Below, piece after piece: positions 26,713 through 35,550 of a stretch of DNA of 64,000 nucleotides (position 1 is its first letter; the number at the start of each line of letters is the position of its first letter). The notes under the pieces are model-generated. The model made no database searches and was not told the DNA's origin. It worked only from the letters and a program-made list of their open reading frames with translations. Source of the stretch: Methylotenera_A sp040387035 (GTDB lineage Bacteria; Pseudomonadota; Gammaproteobacteria; Burkholderiales; Methylophilaceae). Location: NCBI GenBank assembly GCA_040387035.1, contig JAZKEN010000032.1:1-64000 (forward strand), in the 5' to 3' direction. The translations under genes and the position numbers were made by a program.

Positions 26713-27360
26713 ATGGTTAGAAAAACGAAAGAAGACGCGGAGCTTACGAGGCAACGTATTATTGATGCGGCCAGGGCCGTGTTTTTAACACGCGGGGTGA
26801 GCCGCTCGACGCTTGAACATATCGCCCTAGAGGCAGAAGTAACGCGTGGTGCGGTTTATTGGCATTTTAAAAATAAAACCGACATTTTTTACGCACTGCG
26901 CGATCGCGCATTCTTACCCTTGATTGATCGCATGTATGACACGCTTGCCATACAAAGTGACGATATTGACCCGCTTACCCAAATCGAAAACAGCTTGTGC
27001 GACACCATTAATGAGCTTAATGAGAACACGGAAATGCGTCAGATATATGAAATCATGATGATTAAGTGTGAGTATGTTGATGAGTTTGCCACGGTGTTGC
27101 AGCAGATTCTAAGCAATTGTTCGAATATCACCGAAAAAATCCAGCTGGCTTATGAACGTGCTAATGAGCAAGGCATGCTAACCCCAACCCTGACGCCACA
27201 CGCATTGGCACTGGACACACACCTGTTTTTTAGCGGCTTACTGCATATGTGGGTTAAAGATGCAGATGGCAGCCGATTCAGGCATCAAGCCAAAACGCTG
27301 ATTCAATCGCACATCAATTTACGTCGCTTGCAAGCTAAAATCCCATCATCTAAATACTAG
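26713..27360 (+). CDS. TetR family regulator of the RND pump (AcrR/TtgR-like)
   Basis: This 215-residue repressor has an N-terminal helix-turn-helix (about 30-55) with the TetR signature TRGAVYWHFKNKTDIF, and a helical C-terminal domain of the kind that binds drugs in AcrR and TtgR. The start MVRKTKEDAELTRQRII is the family's usual N-terminus. It diverges from the pump operon across a region with an AcrR-like palindrome and is almost certainly its local repressor, relieved by pump substrates. Its stop shares the CTAG at 27357-27360 with the stop of the converging PhyH gene. Confidence 0.93.
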   Translation: MVRKTKEDAELTRQRIIDAARAVFLTRGVSRSTLEHIALEAEVTRGAVYWHFKNKTDIFYALRDRAFLPLIDRMYDTLAIQSDDIDPLTQIENSLCDTINELNENTEMRQIYEIMMIKCEYVDEFATVLQQILSNCSNITEKIQLAYERANEQGMLTPTLTPHALALDTHLFFSGLLHMWVKDADGSRFRHQAKTLIQSHINLRRLQAKIPSSKY

Positions 27361-28133
27361 GATACGGCGCTTTTAATACTTTTCAAGCCCGATTTAATTT
27401 TTTGTTTGACACTAAAATATTTATAGCGATTTAGCCAACTGTCTTGGCTGGGCAGCCTTTCTAAGTATTCAACGTGCGGCCTGCCGTCTTTAGCAATCAC
27501 CAAATGCGGCGCATCAATATAAGGGTCAATCGCATCCATACGCATGTATTCAACCACATAAGCCCAGCGACTATCTTGCGTGATATTAGGCGTGGTGGAA
27601 TGCAATAAAAACGATGAAAACAATACAATATCGCCCGGCTCGGCAGAAATAAACTCCGCCTTGCTTACATCGCCTTTGTAGGAAACGTGGTTATCGTCTA
27701 TCTCATACTTCAGCATGCCTTTATGGCTACCAGGCACTACCCACAAGCCACCATTGTCGGCCGTCATCTTGGTTAGCGAAATCCAGAATTGGAAGTGCTG
27801 GTCTTTTAACTGGCTATATTGATTGTCTTGATGCCAGGGAAAAGTGCCTGCGCCTGGTTTCTTTTCAACCGCCTGGTCCCATCGCACCCAAATATCGGGG
27901 CCGGCAAATTGTTTTAAAAAATCGATAATCTTGGGCTGGGATATAAATGCACGTAACTTTTCACTGCGGTGCATGATCAAGGCATGAAACTTTAAATTGC
28001 CCTTATCCAATACATCATCGCCAGACTTTGTAGCCGATGCCTCTTTTATATCCGCTACCAGCGCATCTACTTCGGCTTGGGAAAAGAAGTTTTTTACAAA
28101 CACATAACCATTTTTTTTAAATTCAGCTTGCAT
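27357..28133 (-). CDS. Phytanoyl-CoA dioxygenase (PhyH) family protein
   Basis: This is a non-haem Fe(II)/2-oxoglutarate oxygenase. The 258-residue protein has the iron facial triad in FPWHQDNQ (H101, D103) and LLHSTTPN (H178), plus a later R189 that could bind 2-oxoglutarate. PGDIVLFSS precedes the distal histidine, as in the family. Substrates of bacterial PhyH proteins vary (halogenation, ectoine, phosphonates, lipids), and nothing in the neighbourhood tells which. It is a lone gene converging on tetR with a four-base overlap of the stops. Confidence 0.88.
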   Translation of the reverse strand: MQAEFKKNGYVFVKNFFSQAEVDALVADIKEASATKSGDDVLDKGNLKFHALIMHRSEKLRAFISQPKIIDFLKQFAGPDIWVRWDQAVEKKPGAGTFPWHQDNQYSQLKDQHFQFWISLTKMTADNGGLWVVPGSHKGMLKYEIDDNHVSYKGDVSKAEFISAEPGDIVLFSSFLLHSTTPNITQDSRWAYVVEYMRMDAIDPYIDAPHLVIAKDGRPHVEYLERLPSQDSWLNRYKYFSVKQKIKSGLKSIKSAVS

Positions 28134-28250
28134 AATTAGTCCGCGTAATCAAGTCCGTTAGCCAGTGCAATCAAGCACTTAATTGCTTTTAGTTAAACTT
28201 AATTGTACTATCTTTTTTAATGAATGTTCTATAGCCCTTTTGGAGCAACC

Positions 28251-28598
28251 TTGCAGATACAAACCGGTGAAATTTACGGCAAGCAAACCGCTGCCAAGTT
28301 AGTGATGTACAACGTACTAAAAGTCACTAAAACAAAAGGCTCTGCCGATGAAGTCGTCACCCTGCAAAATATTGATAACCCATTGAGCCTATTTGAAACT
28401 ACCGCACAAAAATTAGCCAGCTCCGGCTACATACGCATTAGCCAAACGCCTTATATTGACCTGCAAGCCAGCACGCCAAAACGCCGCAAAGCGGTCAAAA
28501 AACCTACCCGCTGCCCGCTTACCTTTGATTTTTTAGAAGAGCGCGCCGATAGCCAGAGACCTGCGCCGATATTGCCTGATTTATTTAGTATTGCTTGA
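28251..28598 (+). CDS. Small hypothetical protein, TTG start
   Basis: I do not recognise this protein. From the TTG at 28251 it has 115 residues; an ATG at 28224 in the same frame would add nine, but only the TTG is preceded by a Shine-Dalgarno (GGAG at 28242-28245). The N-terminal half looks alpha/beta, the C-terminal third is basic (KRRKAVKKPTR) and then proline-rich. There is no signal peptide or membrane segment. Codon use resembles its neighbours, which suggests a real gene. It diverges from the PhyH gene and is followed by a REP-like repeat and a weak hairpin at 28786-28809. Confidence 0.65.
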   Translation: MQIQTGEIYGKQTAAKLVMYNVLKVTKTKGSADEVVTLQNIDNPLSLFETTAQKLASSGYIRISQTPYIDLQASTPKRRKAVKKPTRCPLTFDFLEERADSQRPAPILPDLFSIA

Positions 28599-28629
28599 TT
28601 TACGCAATACTTAAGCTTTGGTCGTCATT

Positions 28630-28736
28630 GCTGTGCAGGCAAGAATCTAGGCGGCACAATTAACAATTGTTATTAGTTTCTTGGCATTGCCTGCAATGTT
28701 GAATTGCCTGGATTCCCGCCTGCGCGGGAATGACGA
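28630..28736. repeat. REP-like palindromic repeat, copy 2, with a degenerate inverted partner
   Basis: Bases 28708-28736 are the exact reverse complement of the 29-base repeat at 2294-2322. A diverged copy in the opposite direction starts near 28623 (GTCGTCATTGCTGTGCAGGCAAGAATCTAGG). The two flank an AT-rich middle, so the pair looks like a BIME-type unit of about 115 bases. It lies in the intergenic region downstream of the small unknown gene and rimO. Confidence 0.78.
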
Positions 28737-28785
28737 AGTGGAATCGTGAAAGTTGGCTAAAAATAAATGTTGGTGAAATTTCACT

Positions 28786-28809
28786 AGGGGTTAAATCCCC
28801 CTTTTATTT
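28786..28809 (+). terminator. Possible weak terminator after the small hypothetical gene
   Basis: GGGG and CCCC pair around TTAAAT, followed by CTTTTATTT on the plus strand. The stem is short, so this is a tentative call. It lies about 190 bases after the stop at 28598 and just before the 3' end of rimO. Confidence 0.4.
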
Positions 28810-28885
28810 GCGTACCTTGTTTGGGCAAGCAAGATAAGTGACTCGCCTAAAGGCAAAAAGCAATTGACCGTATATTAAAATAACC

Positions 28886-30241
28886 CTAGCCCCTAGGTGG
28901 CCCACCCCAAAGATCATGCCCATCGGCACTGTAAATCTCAACTTCTACAAAGTCACCAGGCGTTAAGCCCTCTGCATCTTCCATATACACCACACCGTCA
29001 ATCTCCGGGGCATCCGCTTTAGTACGGCCAATCGCTTCAAAGTTGCCTTCCGTATCGCGCACGATTTCATCTACCAGCACAGTTTGCATAGTGCCGATCT
29101 TTTCTTGCAGCTTAGCGGCACTGATACGCTCTTGCACTTCCATGAATCTTGTCAAACGCTCTTCTTTTACTTCTTGTGGCACTTGGTCCGGCAGCTCATT
29201 GGCTTTTGCGCCATCTACTGCAGAATAGGTAAAGCAGCCTACCCTGTCCAATTGAGCTTCTTCTAAGAAATCCAGCAACATTTTGAAATCATCTTCAGTT
29301 TCACCTGGAAAACCTGCGATAAAAGTACTGCGCACAGTGATATCGGGGCAGATTTCACGCCAAGCTTTAATACGCGCCAGATTATTCTCAGCATGCGCCG
29401 GACGTTTCATGGCTTTTAAAATTCTTGGGCTGGCATGCTGGAATGGCACATCCAGGTACGGTAGGATCAGGCCATCGGCCATCAATGGGATTACTTCATC
29501 CACGTGTGGATAAGGGTAAACATAATGCAAGCGCGTCCAAACACCCAACTCACTTAAGCTTTGGCAAAGCTCAGTCATGCGTGTCTTGACTGGACGGCCG
29601 TTCCAAAAGCCTGGTCTATACTTCACATCCACGCCATAAGCACTGGTGTCTTGCGAGATCACCAGAATCTCAGAAACACCTGCATTGACCAGGTTTTCCG
29701 CTTCGTTCATCACTTCGCCAATCGGGCGGCTGACCAGGTCGCCACGCATGCTGGGGATAATGCAAAAGCTGCATCTGTGATTACAGCCTTCTGAAATCTT
29801 AAGATAGGCGTAATGGCTAGGCGTCAGGCGTATGCCCTGCGGTGGCACAAGGTCAATAAACGGTTCATGCAGCTTGGGCAAGTTAGCGTGCACATGCGTC
29901 ATCACCTCTTCCAATGCATGTGGGCCGGTCACAGCCAAAACGCTGGGATGCGCGGCTTCAACAACGCCTTTTTTAGCGCCCAAGCAACCGGTGACGATCA
30001 CCTTGCCATTTTTATTGATGGCTTCGCCAATTGCATCCAAAGATTCCTGTACGGCGCTATCAATAAAACCGCAGGTATTCACTACCACTAAATCCGAATC
30101 TTCATAACTGGCCGAAATCTCATAGCCTTCTGCGCGCAACTGTGTCAGGATACGCTCAGCATCTGAGCCTGCTTTGGGGCAGCCAAGGGAAACAAAGCCT
30201 ACTTTGGGCTGGTTAGTTTGGTGTGGTGTGATTGTTTTCAT
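28886..30241 (-). CDS. rimO: Ribosomal protein S12 methylthiotransferase RimO
   Basis: RimO adds a methylthio group to an aspartate of ribosomal protein uS12 by radical-SAM chemistry. The 451-residue protein has the UPF0004 N-terminal domain with cysteines in SLGCPKAGSD, NTCGFI and TGCLGAK, the radical-SAM loop GCNHRCSFC (CxxxCxxC), and a C-terminal TRAM domain (from about 380, with VLVDEIVRDTEGN). The RimO-type IIPSMRG after the radical-SAM cysteines separates it from MiaB. It appears to be a single gene; zip starts 900 bases upstream and is read in the same direction. Confidence 0.95.
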   Translation of the reverse strand: MKTITPHQTNQPKVGFVSLGCPKAGSDAERILTQLRAEGYEISASYEDSDLVVVNTCGFIDSAVQESLDAIGEAINKNGKVIVTGCLGAKKGVVEAAHPSVLAVTGPHALEEVMTHVHANLPKLHEPFIDLVPPQGIRLTPSHYAYLKISEGCNHRCSFCIIPSMRGDLVSRPIGEVMNEAENLVNAGVSEILVISQDTSAYGVDVKYRPGFWNGRPVKTRMTELCQSLSELGVWTRLHYVYPYPHVDEVIPLMADGLILPYLDVPFQHASPRILKAMKRPAHAENNLARIKAWREICPDITVRSTFIAGFPGETEDDFKMLLDFLEEAQLDRVGCFTYSAVDGAKANELPDQVPQEVKEERLTRFMEVQERISAAKLQEKIGTMQTVLVDEIVRDTEGNFEAIGRTKADAPEIDGVVYMEDAEGLTPGDFVEVEIYSADGHDLWGGPPRG

Positions 30242-30272
30242 ACGAATAATATCTCTTTAATGTAATGCCGCT

Positions 30273-31172
30273 TTATTCTAAAAAATAGCCAACTAGAAAA
30301 ATGGATGCGACGCCGCAAGCAATAAGGCTAAGCTGTGAAATGGTTGCGCGCAACTCAGTGCGCTTGTGCAAGCTGGGAATCAAGTCGGCAACGGCTACAT
30401 AGAGCATGCTGGCCGCGGCTAAACCCAAAATAGTCGGCACCCAGGTTTGCACATGCGATAAGGCAAAGTAAGCGATAAAACCGCCCACCGCTGTCGCTAA
30501 ACTAGACACCAGGTTAAAAACAAATGCCTGCTTTTTGCTATAACCGGAATGTAGCAGGATTAAAAAGTCCCCCACTTCTTGCGGAATCTCATGCGCGATA
30601 ATGGCAATCGCGGTAACGATGCCCAACTTGATATCCACCATAAAAGCTGAAGCGATCAAAATACCGTCGACAAAGTTATGAAAGGTATCGCCTATCATAA
30701 TCATCATGCCGCTTCTGCCTCGGTCATGGTCATGACTGTGGTGTTGCGGATGCGCATTAATCGAAGGTTTTTTAACAGCTACCGCTTTGTATTTGGTGAC
30801 GGTTGAATCGGCTGGGCTTAGGCTTGTTTGCGGGTCCGGGCATTCTTCTGCCGTATGTACCGCGTGCACTTCGCAATGATCGCCATGACAATGGCGCCAC
30901 AATACTAATTTTTCCAAGGCAAAGAATAATAATATGCCAAACAGTACTGTCGCCGTCATATGCTTAGGGCTAACCGCTACTTCAATGGCGTGCGGCAAGA
31001 TCTCTAAAAATACCGCGCCCAGCATGGCACCAATCGCATAGCTGATCAGCATGGGAATGGCGGTTTTATTGATATTGAGTGCAACCAGGGCCGCGCCTGC
31101 CACACTGAGCACGCCGCCTAACAGGCTGAATAATACAATCCAGAGTAAAACAGAAAAGTCAGGAATAGTCAT
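30273..31172 (-). CDS. ZIP family divalent-metal transporter
   Basis: This 299-residue inner-membrane protein imports Zn2+ or related ions in known relatives. It has about eight membrane segments, a His-rich cytoplasmic loop between TM3 and TM4 (HPQHHSHDHDRG, about 141-152), and the metal-site sequences DTFHNFVDGILI and IAHEIPQEVGDF of TM4 and TM5, with the conserved His, Asn, Glu and Asp. It lies between rimO and pgeF on the same strand, apparently unrelated to them. Zn is the most likely ion; Fe or Mn cannot be excluded. Confidence 0.9.
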   Translation of the reverse strand: MTIPDFSVLLWIVLFSLLGGVLSVAGAALVALNINKTAIPMLISYAIGAMLGAVFLEILPHAIEVAVSPKHMTATVLFGILLFFALEKLVLWRHCHGDHCEVHAVHTAEECPDPQTSLSPADSTVTKYKAVAVKKPSINAHPQHHSHDHDRGRSGMMIMIGDTFHNFVDGILIASAFMVDIKLGIVTAIAIIAHEIPQEVGDFLILLHSGYSKKQAFVFNLVSSLATAVGGFIAYFALSHVQTWVPTILGLAAASMLYVAVADLIPSLHKRTELRATISQLSLIACGVASIFLVGYFLE

Positions 31173-31248
31173 GAATAGGGAGCAAACTAACGCTTAAGCG
31201 CTTGAAGTAACAGTAATAAAAGTGGCGCATTATAAACTAAACTGGCGA

Positions 31249-32019
31249 CTAATTTGATTTAGGTGCCGTTAACCATATCAGCGTAGCCATGCGGCCGGTA
31301 ACATTGTCGCGCCTGAATGAGAAAAAACGCGCACTATCGGTTACCGTGCAAAACTGCTCCTGGTCACCGCCGTAAACCTGGGTGACACCCAAATTCTTTA
31401 AGCGCTGTGTGGCAATGCTATAGATATTGCCTAGCCATTTATCGCTGGCCAGTGGCTGAAAGGCAGACTCGGCTTGTGCATCGCTTGCCATGAATTGCGC
31501 CCTTACTTCATTGCCGACTTCAAACGCCATGGGTCCGATGGCAGGCCCTAACCAAGCCATTAAATGACCCGCTTTGACCGTAGTCGACGCCAATATTTTT
31601 GCAACCGTTGCCTCAACAACGCCATCACACAAACTGCGCCAACCGGCATGGATACTGGCCACAACAGTGCCACCGGTATCACACAGCAATATGGGCAAGC
31701 AATCCGCGGTCATGGTGACGCAAACCACATTGTAGCGCGTGCTGAAACTGGCATCCGCATTTGGCACGCAATCGGTATTGGCAGCATCCACCACATGCAC
31801 GCCATGCACCTGATTCAACCATACCGGCTCGGATGGTACAAACTGACTCAATAGCTGGCGATTATGCGCAACGTGTATCACATCATCCTGCACATGACTA
31901 CCCAAGTTCAAGCTTGCGTAAGGCCCAGTGCTTACCCCGCCGTGCCGCGTAGTTTGCACGCTATGCACATTGGCGGGCGCTGGCCAATCGGGAATAATAA
32001 AATCACTTGTCTTAAGCAA
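31249..32019 (-). CDS. pgeF: Peptidoglycan editing factor / purine nucleoside phosphorylase YfiH (DUF152)
   Basis: The 256-residue protein belongs to the family once called laccase-domain or polyphenol oxidase. Members phosphorolyse or deaminate purine nucleosides, and the E. coli protein YfiH also prevents wrong amino acids from entering peptidoglycan. The zinc-site motifs are seen in NQVHGVHVV, MTADCLPILL and ASIHAGWRSL (His, Cys, His). The start is a TTG preceded by GGAG at 7 bases. It lies 2 bases after rluD stops, the order rluD-yfiH that is also found in E. coli. Confidence 0.92.
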   Translation of the reverse strand: MLKTSDFIIPDWPAPANVHSVQTTRHGGVSTGPYASLNLGSHVQDDVIHVAHNRQLLSQFVPSEPVWLNQVHGVHVVDAANTDCVPNADASFSTRYNVVCVTMTADCLPILLCDTGGTVVASIHAGWRSLCDGVVEATVAKILASTTVKAGHLMAWLGPAIGPMAFEVGNEVRAQFMASDAQAESAFQPLASDKWLGNIYSIATQRLKNLGVTQVYGGDQEQFCTVTDSARFFSFRRDNVTGRMATLIWLTAPKSN

Positions 32020-32021
32020 AA

Positions 32022-33134
32022 TTAATCTCCTTCCAACTCATCATCATCAAAATCTTCAAAGTCATCATCATCGGCTTCGCCTTCATAATAATCACCATCC
32101 TGATAACCGAAATCAAAGCCTTCACCATCTTCTTCCAATGGCACATCTTCATGACGCATGGCTTCTAGCAGCACCTTCATATCATCTGCCAGCTCGATTT
32201 GCCATTCCATAAACTCGTTGGTTTTAGGGTGAATAAGGCCTAATTTTACGGCGTGCAAGGCCTGGCGGTTAAAATCACTCACTGCATCACGCAAAGTTTG
32301 GGTCATATGCTTATGTGGAATGATATTACCGATACCATACACCGGGTCGCCCAACATGGGGGCTTTTAGAAACTGCATATGCACGCGAATTTGGTGCGTG
32401 CGACCTGTTTCCAGCTGGCACCGCAGATAAGTGTGCACGCCAAAGCGTTCAAGCACTTCATAATGCGTGATGGCAGGCTTGCCTGTGCGCGAAATCGCCA
32501 TTTTGGTACGTGCATGGCTGTGGCGTCCAATAGGCTGGTTAATGGTGCCATTACGCCATAACTGCCCCCAAACGATTGCCCTGTATTCACGCTTAACGGT
32601 GCGTGCCTGCAATTGACGCACCAGGCTGGTTTGCGCTTCCAAGGTTTTAGCCACCACCAGCAAACCGCTGGTGTCTTTATCCAATCGATGCACAATGCCT
32701 GCGCGCGGCACATCGCTTAATTGCGGCACATGGTGCAACAAAGCATTTAATAAGGTGCCGCTCCAATTACCCGCAGCAGGATGCACCACCAAACCGGCTG
32801 GCTTATTAATCACTAAAATTGTGTCATCCTCGTACACAATATTGAGTGGAATATTTTCAGGCAGAAATGCCTGTTCTTGTGGATTGGCCTGCGGTGTAAT
32901 ATCCACTCGCTCACCACCCCATACTTTCGTTTTTGGCGTGGCAGCAACTTGGTTTAAAGTGACAAAACCGGCCTTAATCCATGATTGCAGGCGCGAACGC
33001 GAATGGGCAGGCAACATTTGTTGCAAGGCAACGTCTAATCGCTCACCACCCGCGCTCATTGGAATAATCAACTTAACACTGGGGTTAAGCTGGGGACTTA
33101 GTGGCGTGTTTACAGCTAACTCTTTTTTTGGCAT
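32022..33134 (-). CDS. rluD: 23S rRNA pseudouridine synthase RluD, with long acidic C-terminal tail
   Basis: RluD makes pseudouridines 1911, 1915 and 1917 in helix 69 of 23S rRNA. The 370-residue protein has an N-terminal S4 RNA-binding domain (about 30-80), the catalytic HRLDKDTSGLLVVAK motif (Asp nucleophile), and CQLETGRTHQIRVHM near residue 240. After about residue 325 comes a tail of some 40 residues made almost entirely of Asp, Glu, Gly and Tyr, unusual for this enzyme. The gene diverges from bamD across 57 bases, the usual bamD/rluD pairing. Confidence 0.94.
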   Translation of the reverse strand: MPKKELAVNTPLSPQLNPSVKLIIPMSAGGERLDVALQQMLPAHSRSRLQSWIKAGFVTLNQVAATPKTKVWGGERVDITPQANPQEQAFLPENIPLNIVYEDDTILVINKPAGLVVHPAAGNWSGTLLNALLHHVPQLSDVPRAGIVHRLDKDTSGLLVVAKTLEAQTSLVRQLQARTVKREYRAIVWGQLWRNGTINQPIGRHSHARTKMAISRTGKPAITHYEVLERFGVHTYLRCQLETGRTHQIRVHMQFLKAPMLGDPVYGIGNIIPHKHMTQTLRDAVSDFNRQALHAVKLGLIHPKTNEFMEWQIELADDMKVLLEAMRHEDVPLEEDGEGFDFGYQDGDYYEGEADDDDFEDFDDDELEGD

Positions 33135-33191
33135 CTGTTTTTTAACAGCTTAAGTTATAATAAAACTTAAATTGTTTGTAGGTTTTAAATA

Positions 33192-34019
33192 GTGAAACGT
33201 ATTTTACCGCTTTATTGCAAATCCATTGGGGCTTTATTGCTGCCTTTTGTATTAAGTAGTTGCGCCATTTTTGGTGAGCCAACCGAGCTGGATGACACCA
33301 GGGGCTGGCAAGCTGACCGCATTTATGCGGAAGGCGAATCCAAAATGATTGATAAAGACTATGACAAGGCGCTGGTCTATTTTCAAAAACTGGAATCGCG
33401 TTTTCCGCATGGCAAATATGCTACGCAAGCGCAACTGGAAATTGCGTATATTCATTACAAAAAACAAGACCCTGTTTCAACGGTTATTGCAGCCGATCGC
33501 TTTATCAAACTGCATCCCAACCACCCTAATGTAGATTATGCTTATTATATCAAAGGCTTAGCCAGCTTTAGTGAGCGTGGCATTATTGAAAAATATACCG
33601 CGCAGGAAATCAGCGATCGCGATCCCAAGACATTAAAACTATCGTTTGCCGCTTTAAAAGAGTTGGTTGAGCGCTACCCAAAAAGCCGTTACTACAAAGA
33701 CGCGACGCAGCGTATGTTGTATTTGGTGAATGCTTTAGCGCAGCATGAAATGCACGTTGCACGTTACTACATGAAGCGCACCGCCTACCTGGCAGCACTT
33801 AACCGCGCGAAATATGTGTTGGAATACTATCCAAACTCAACCTCTATTGAAGAGGCTTTGGTAGTCAGTGTGAGCGCCTATGATTACATGGACCTGACCG
33901 ATTTGAAAGATGACACTTTACGCATACTTAAAACCAACTACCCGCAAAACCCGATGGTGTTGGGTAAAGTAAGCGAAGACGAACGCGTATGGTGGAAATT
34001 CTGGGAAAGTCTGTACTAA
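33192..34019 (+). CDS. bamD: Outer-membrane protein assembly factor BamD
   Basis: BamD is the essential lipoprotein of the BAM complex that inserts beta-barrels into the outer membrane. The 275-residue protein has a lipobox LSSC (C24) and TPR-type repeats, including YFQKLESRFPHGKYATQAQLE and DRFIKLHPNHPNVDYAYYIKG. The start is a GTG, and the following signal peptide is of normal length. It is divergent from rluD, and the intergenic sequence holds an inverted repeat (TTAAGTT/AACTTAA) around a TATAAT-like box. A hairpin terminator follows. Confidence 0.95.
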   Translation: MKRILPLYCKSIGALLLPFVLSSCAIFGEPTELDDTRGWQADRIYAEGESKMIDKDYDKALVYFQKLESRFPHGKYATQAQLEIAYIHYKKQDPVSTVIAADRFIKLHPNHPNVDYAYYIKGLASFSERGIIEKYTAQEISDRDPKTLKLSFAALKELVERYPKSRYYKDATQRMLYLVNALAQHEMHVARYYMKRTAYLAALNRAKYVLEYYPNSTSIEEALVVSVSAYDYMDLTDLKDDTLRILKTNYPQNPMVLGKVSEDERVWWKFWESLY

Positions 34020-34026
34020 GGATTGA

Positions 34027-34056
34027 AAAAGCCTGCTGATATGCAGGCTTTTTTGT
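34027..34056 (+). terminator. Rho-independent terminator between bamD and der
   Basis: AAGCCTGC and GCAGGCTT pair around a TGATAT loop with an A-run before and a T-run after. The stem can function in both directions, ending bamD on the plus strand and the der operon on the minus strand. Confidence 0.88.
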
Positions 34057-34107
34057 TTCAACTTAGTTTATGTGATGGTTGAAACAACCAACTTCAAACT
34101 AGCGTTA

Positions 34108-35538
34108 CTATCTTTTCTTATCTTCAATATCTTTTTTGGCTTTCAGCTCAGCACGCTGCGCAGTTTTACGGCGACGCATACTCACAATACCCTCGCCTGC
34201 TTTGCGCTTTTCTGGCTCTGCAAACGGGTTATCGCCTTGTTTGAACTGTACCCTGAGTGGCGTACCGACCAACTGGAAAGTTTTGCGGTAAACGCCCTCT
34301 AAATAGCGTTTATAGCTGTCTTTGATATCATCAACATGGCTACCGTGCACCACCACGATTGGTGGATTCATACCGCCCTGGTGTGCGTATTTTAATTTTG
34401 GCCTTGTGCCACGGCTAATAGGCGGCTGATGCTGGGCAATAGCGTCAATCAGCACACGCGTTAATTGTGGCGTGGCTAGCTTAGCCATAGCTGCTTTAAA
34501 CGCGCCGTCTACCGATGTAAACAACTCAGGCAGGCCTTTTTTGCGCAATGCGGATATATAGTGAAATTTAGCAAAGTCCAAAAATATCAGTTTGCGGTCA
34601 ATTTCTTTTTTAATAAACTCGCGTTCATCTTCAGGCAGGCCATCCCATTTATTCACCGCCACTACCAAGGCACGGCCAGCGTCCAATATATAAGCGGCTA
34701 CGTGCGCATCTTGCTCGGTAATGCCTTCTTGCGCGTCCACCACCAAAATCGCTACGTTGGCATCTTCAATCGCTTGCATGGTTTTTACCACTGAGAATTT
34801 CTCAATCGCCTCAAACACACGGCCGCGTTTGCGCACACCTGCGGTATCAATAATCGTATACGTTTTGCCGTTCTTTTCTAAATCAATCTCAATCGAATCA
34901 CGCGTTGTGCCTGGCTCATCAAACGCAATCACACGCTCTTCACCCAGCAAGGCGTTCACCAATGTGGATTTGCCTACATTTGGGCGGCCAACAATGGCAA
35001 TCTTAGGTTTTTTAAGATTGGTACGCTCTTCTTCAAAAGTGTGCTCTGGAAAGTTTTCTAGGGCCAATTCCACCAAGTCTTTTACGCCTTCGCCATGCGC
35101 AGATGAGATAGACAATGGTTCGCCCAAACCTAATTCATGGAAATCCGCTGAAACCACGGCTTTATTCATGCCTTCGGTTTTATTGACTGCCAGCAAAACC
35201 GGACGTTGTGATTTGCGTAATTTATCGGCAATGATAAATTCTTGTGGCGTCATGCCGGCACGTCCATCCACCAGGAAGATCACCACATCGGCTTCATCAA
35301 TGGCTAGCAAGGTTTGGCGCGCCATTTCTTTTAGAATGCCAGATTCAGCAGTGGGCTCAAAACCACCGGTATCAATCACCAGGTAAGGCTTGCTGGCACC
35401 AATGCCGCGGCCATAATGCCTGTCGCGCGTAAGCCCAGGCAAATCAGCCACCAGCGCGTCACGACTTTTGGTCATGCGATTAAAAAGGGTTGATTTGCCG
35501 ACGTTAGGTCGGCCAACTAAAACAATGGTAGGCAGCAT
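34108..35538 (-). CDS. der: GTPase Der (EngA)
   Basis: Der is an essential GTPase with two tandem G domains that acts in 50S ribosome assembly. The 476-residue protein has G1 motifs GRPNVGKSTLFNR (about 8-20) and GRPNVGKSTLVNALLG (about 185-200), each followed by its DxxG and NKxD motifs (NKTEG and NKWDG), and a KH-like C-terminal domain. A basic tail (RRRKTAQRAELKAKKD) is usual. It follows bamB by 12 bases in the conserved bamB-der order. Confidence 0.97.
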   Translation of the reverse strand: MLPTIVLVGRPNVGKSTLFNRMTKSRDALVADLPGLTRDRHYGRGIGASKPYLVIDTGGFEPTAESGILKEMARQTLLAIDEADVVIFLVDGRAGMTPQEFIIADKLRKSQRPVLLAVNKTEGMNKAVVSADFHELGLGEPLSISSAHGEGVKDLVELALENFPEHTFEEERTNLKKPKIAIVGRPNVGKSTLVNALLGEERVIAFDEPGTTRDSIEIDLEKNGKTYTIIDTAGVRKRGRVFEAIEKFSVVKTMQAIEDANVAILVVDAQEGITEQDAHVAAYILDAGRALVVAVNKWDGLPEDEREFIKKEIDRKLIFLDFAKFHYISALRKKGLPELFTSVDGAFKAAMAKLATPQLTRVLIDAIAQHQPPISRGTRPKLKYAHQGGMNPPIVVVHGSHVDDIKDSYKRYLEGVYRKTFQLVGTPLRVQFKQGDNPFAEPEKRKAGEGIVSMRRRKTAQRAELKAKKDIEDKKR

Positions 35539-35550
35539 ATGGGGGACTAA

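Noticed and set aside
34721..35386. 221-codon open frame opposite der
   Set aside because: Ser/Pro/Arg-rich antisense shadow of a conserved GTPase; der explains the region fully.
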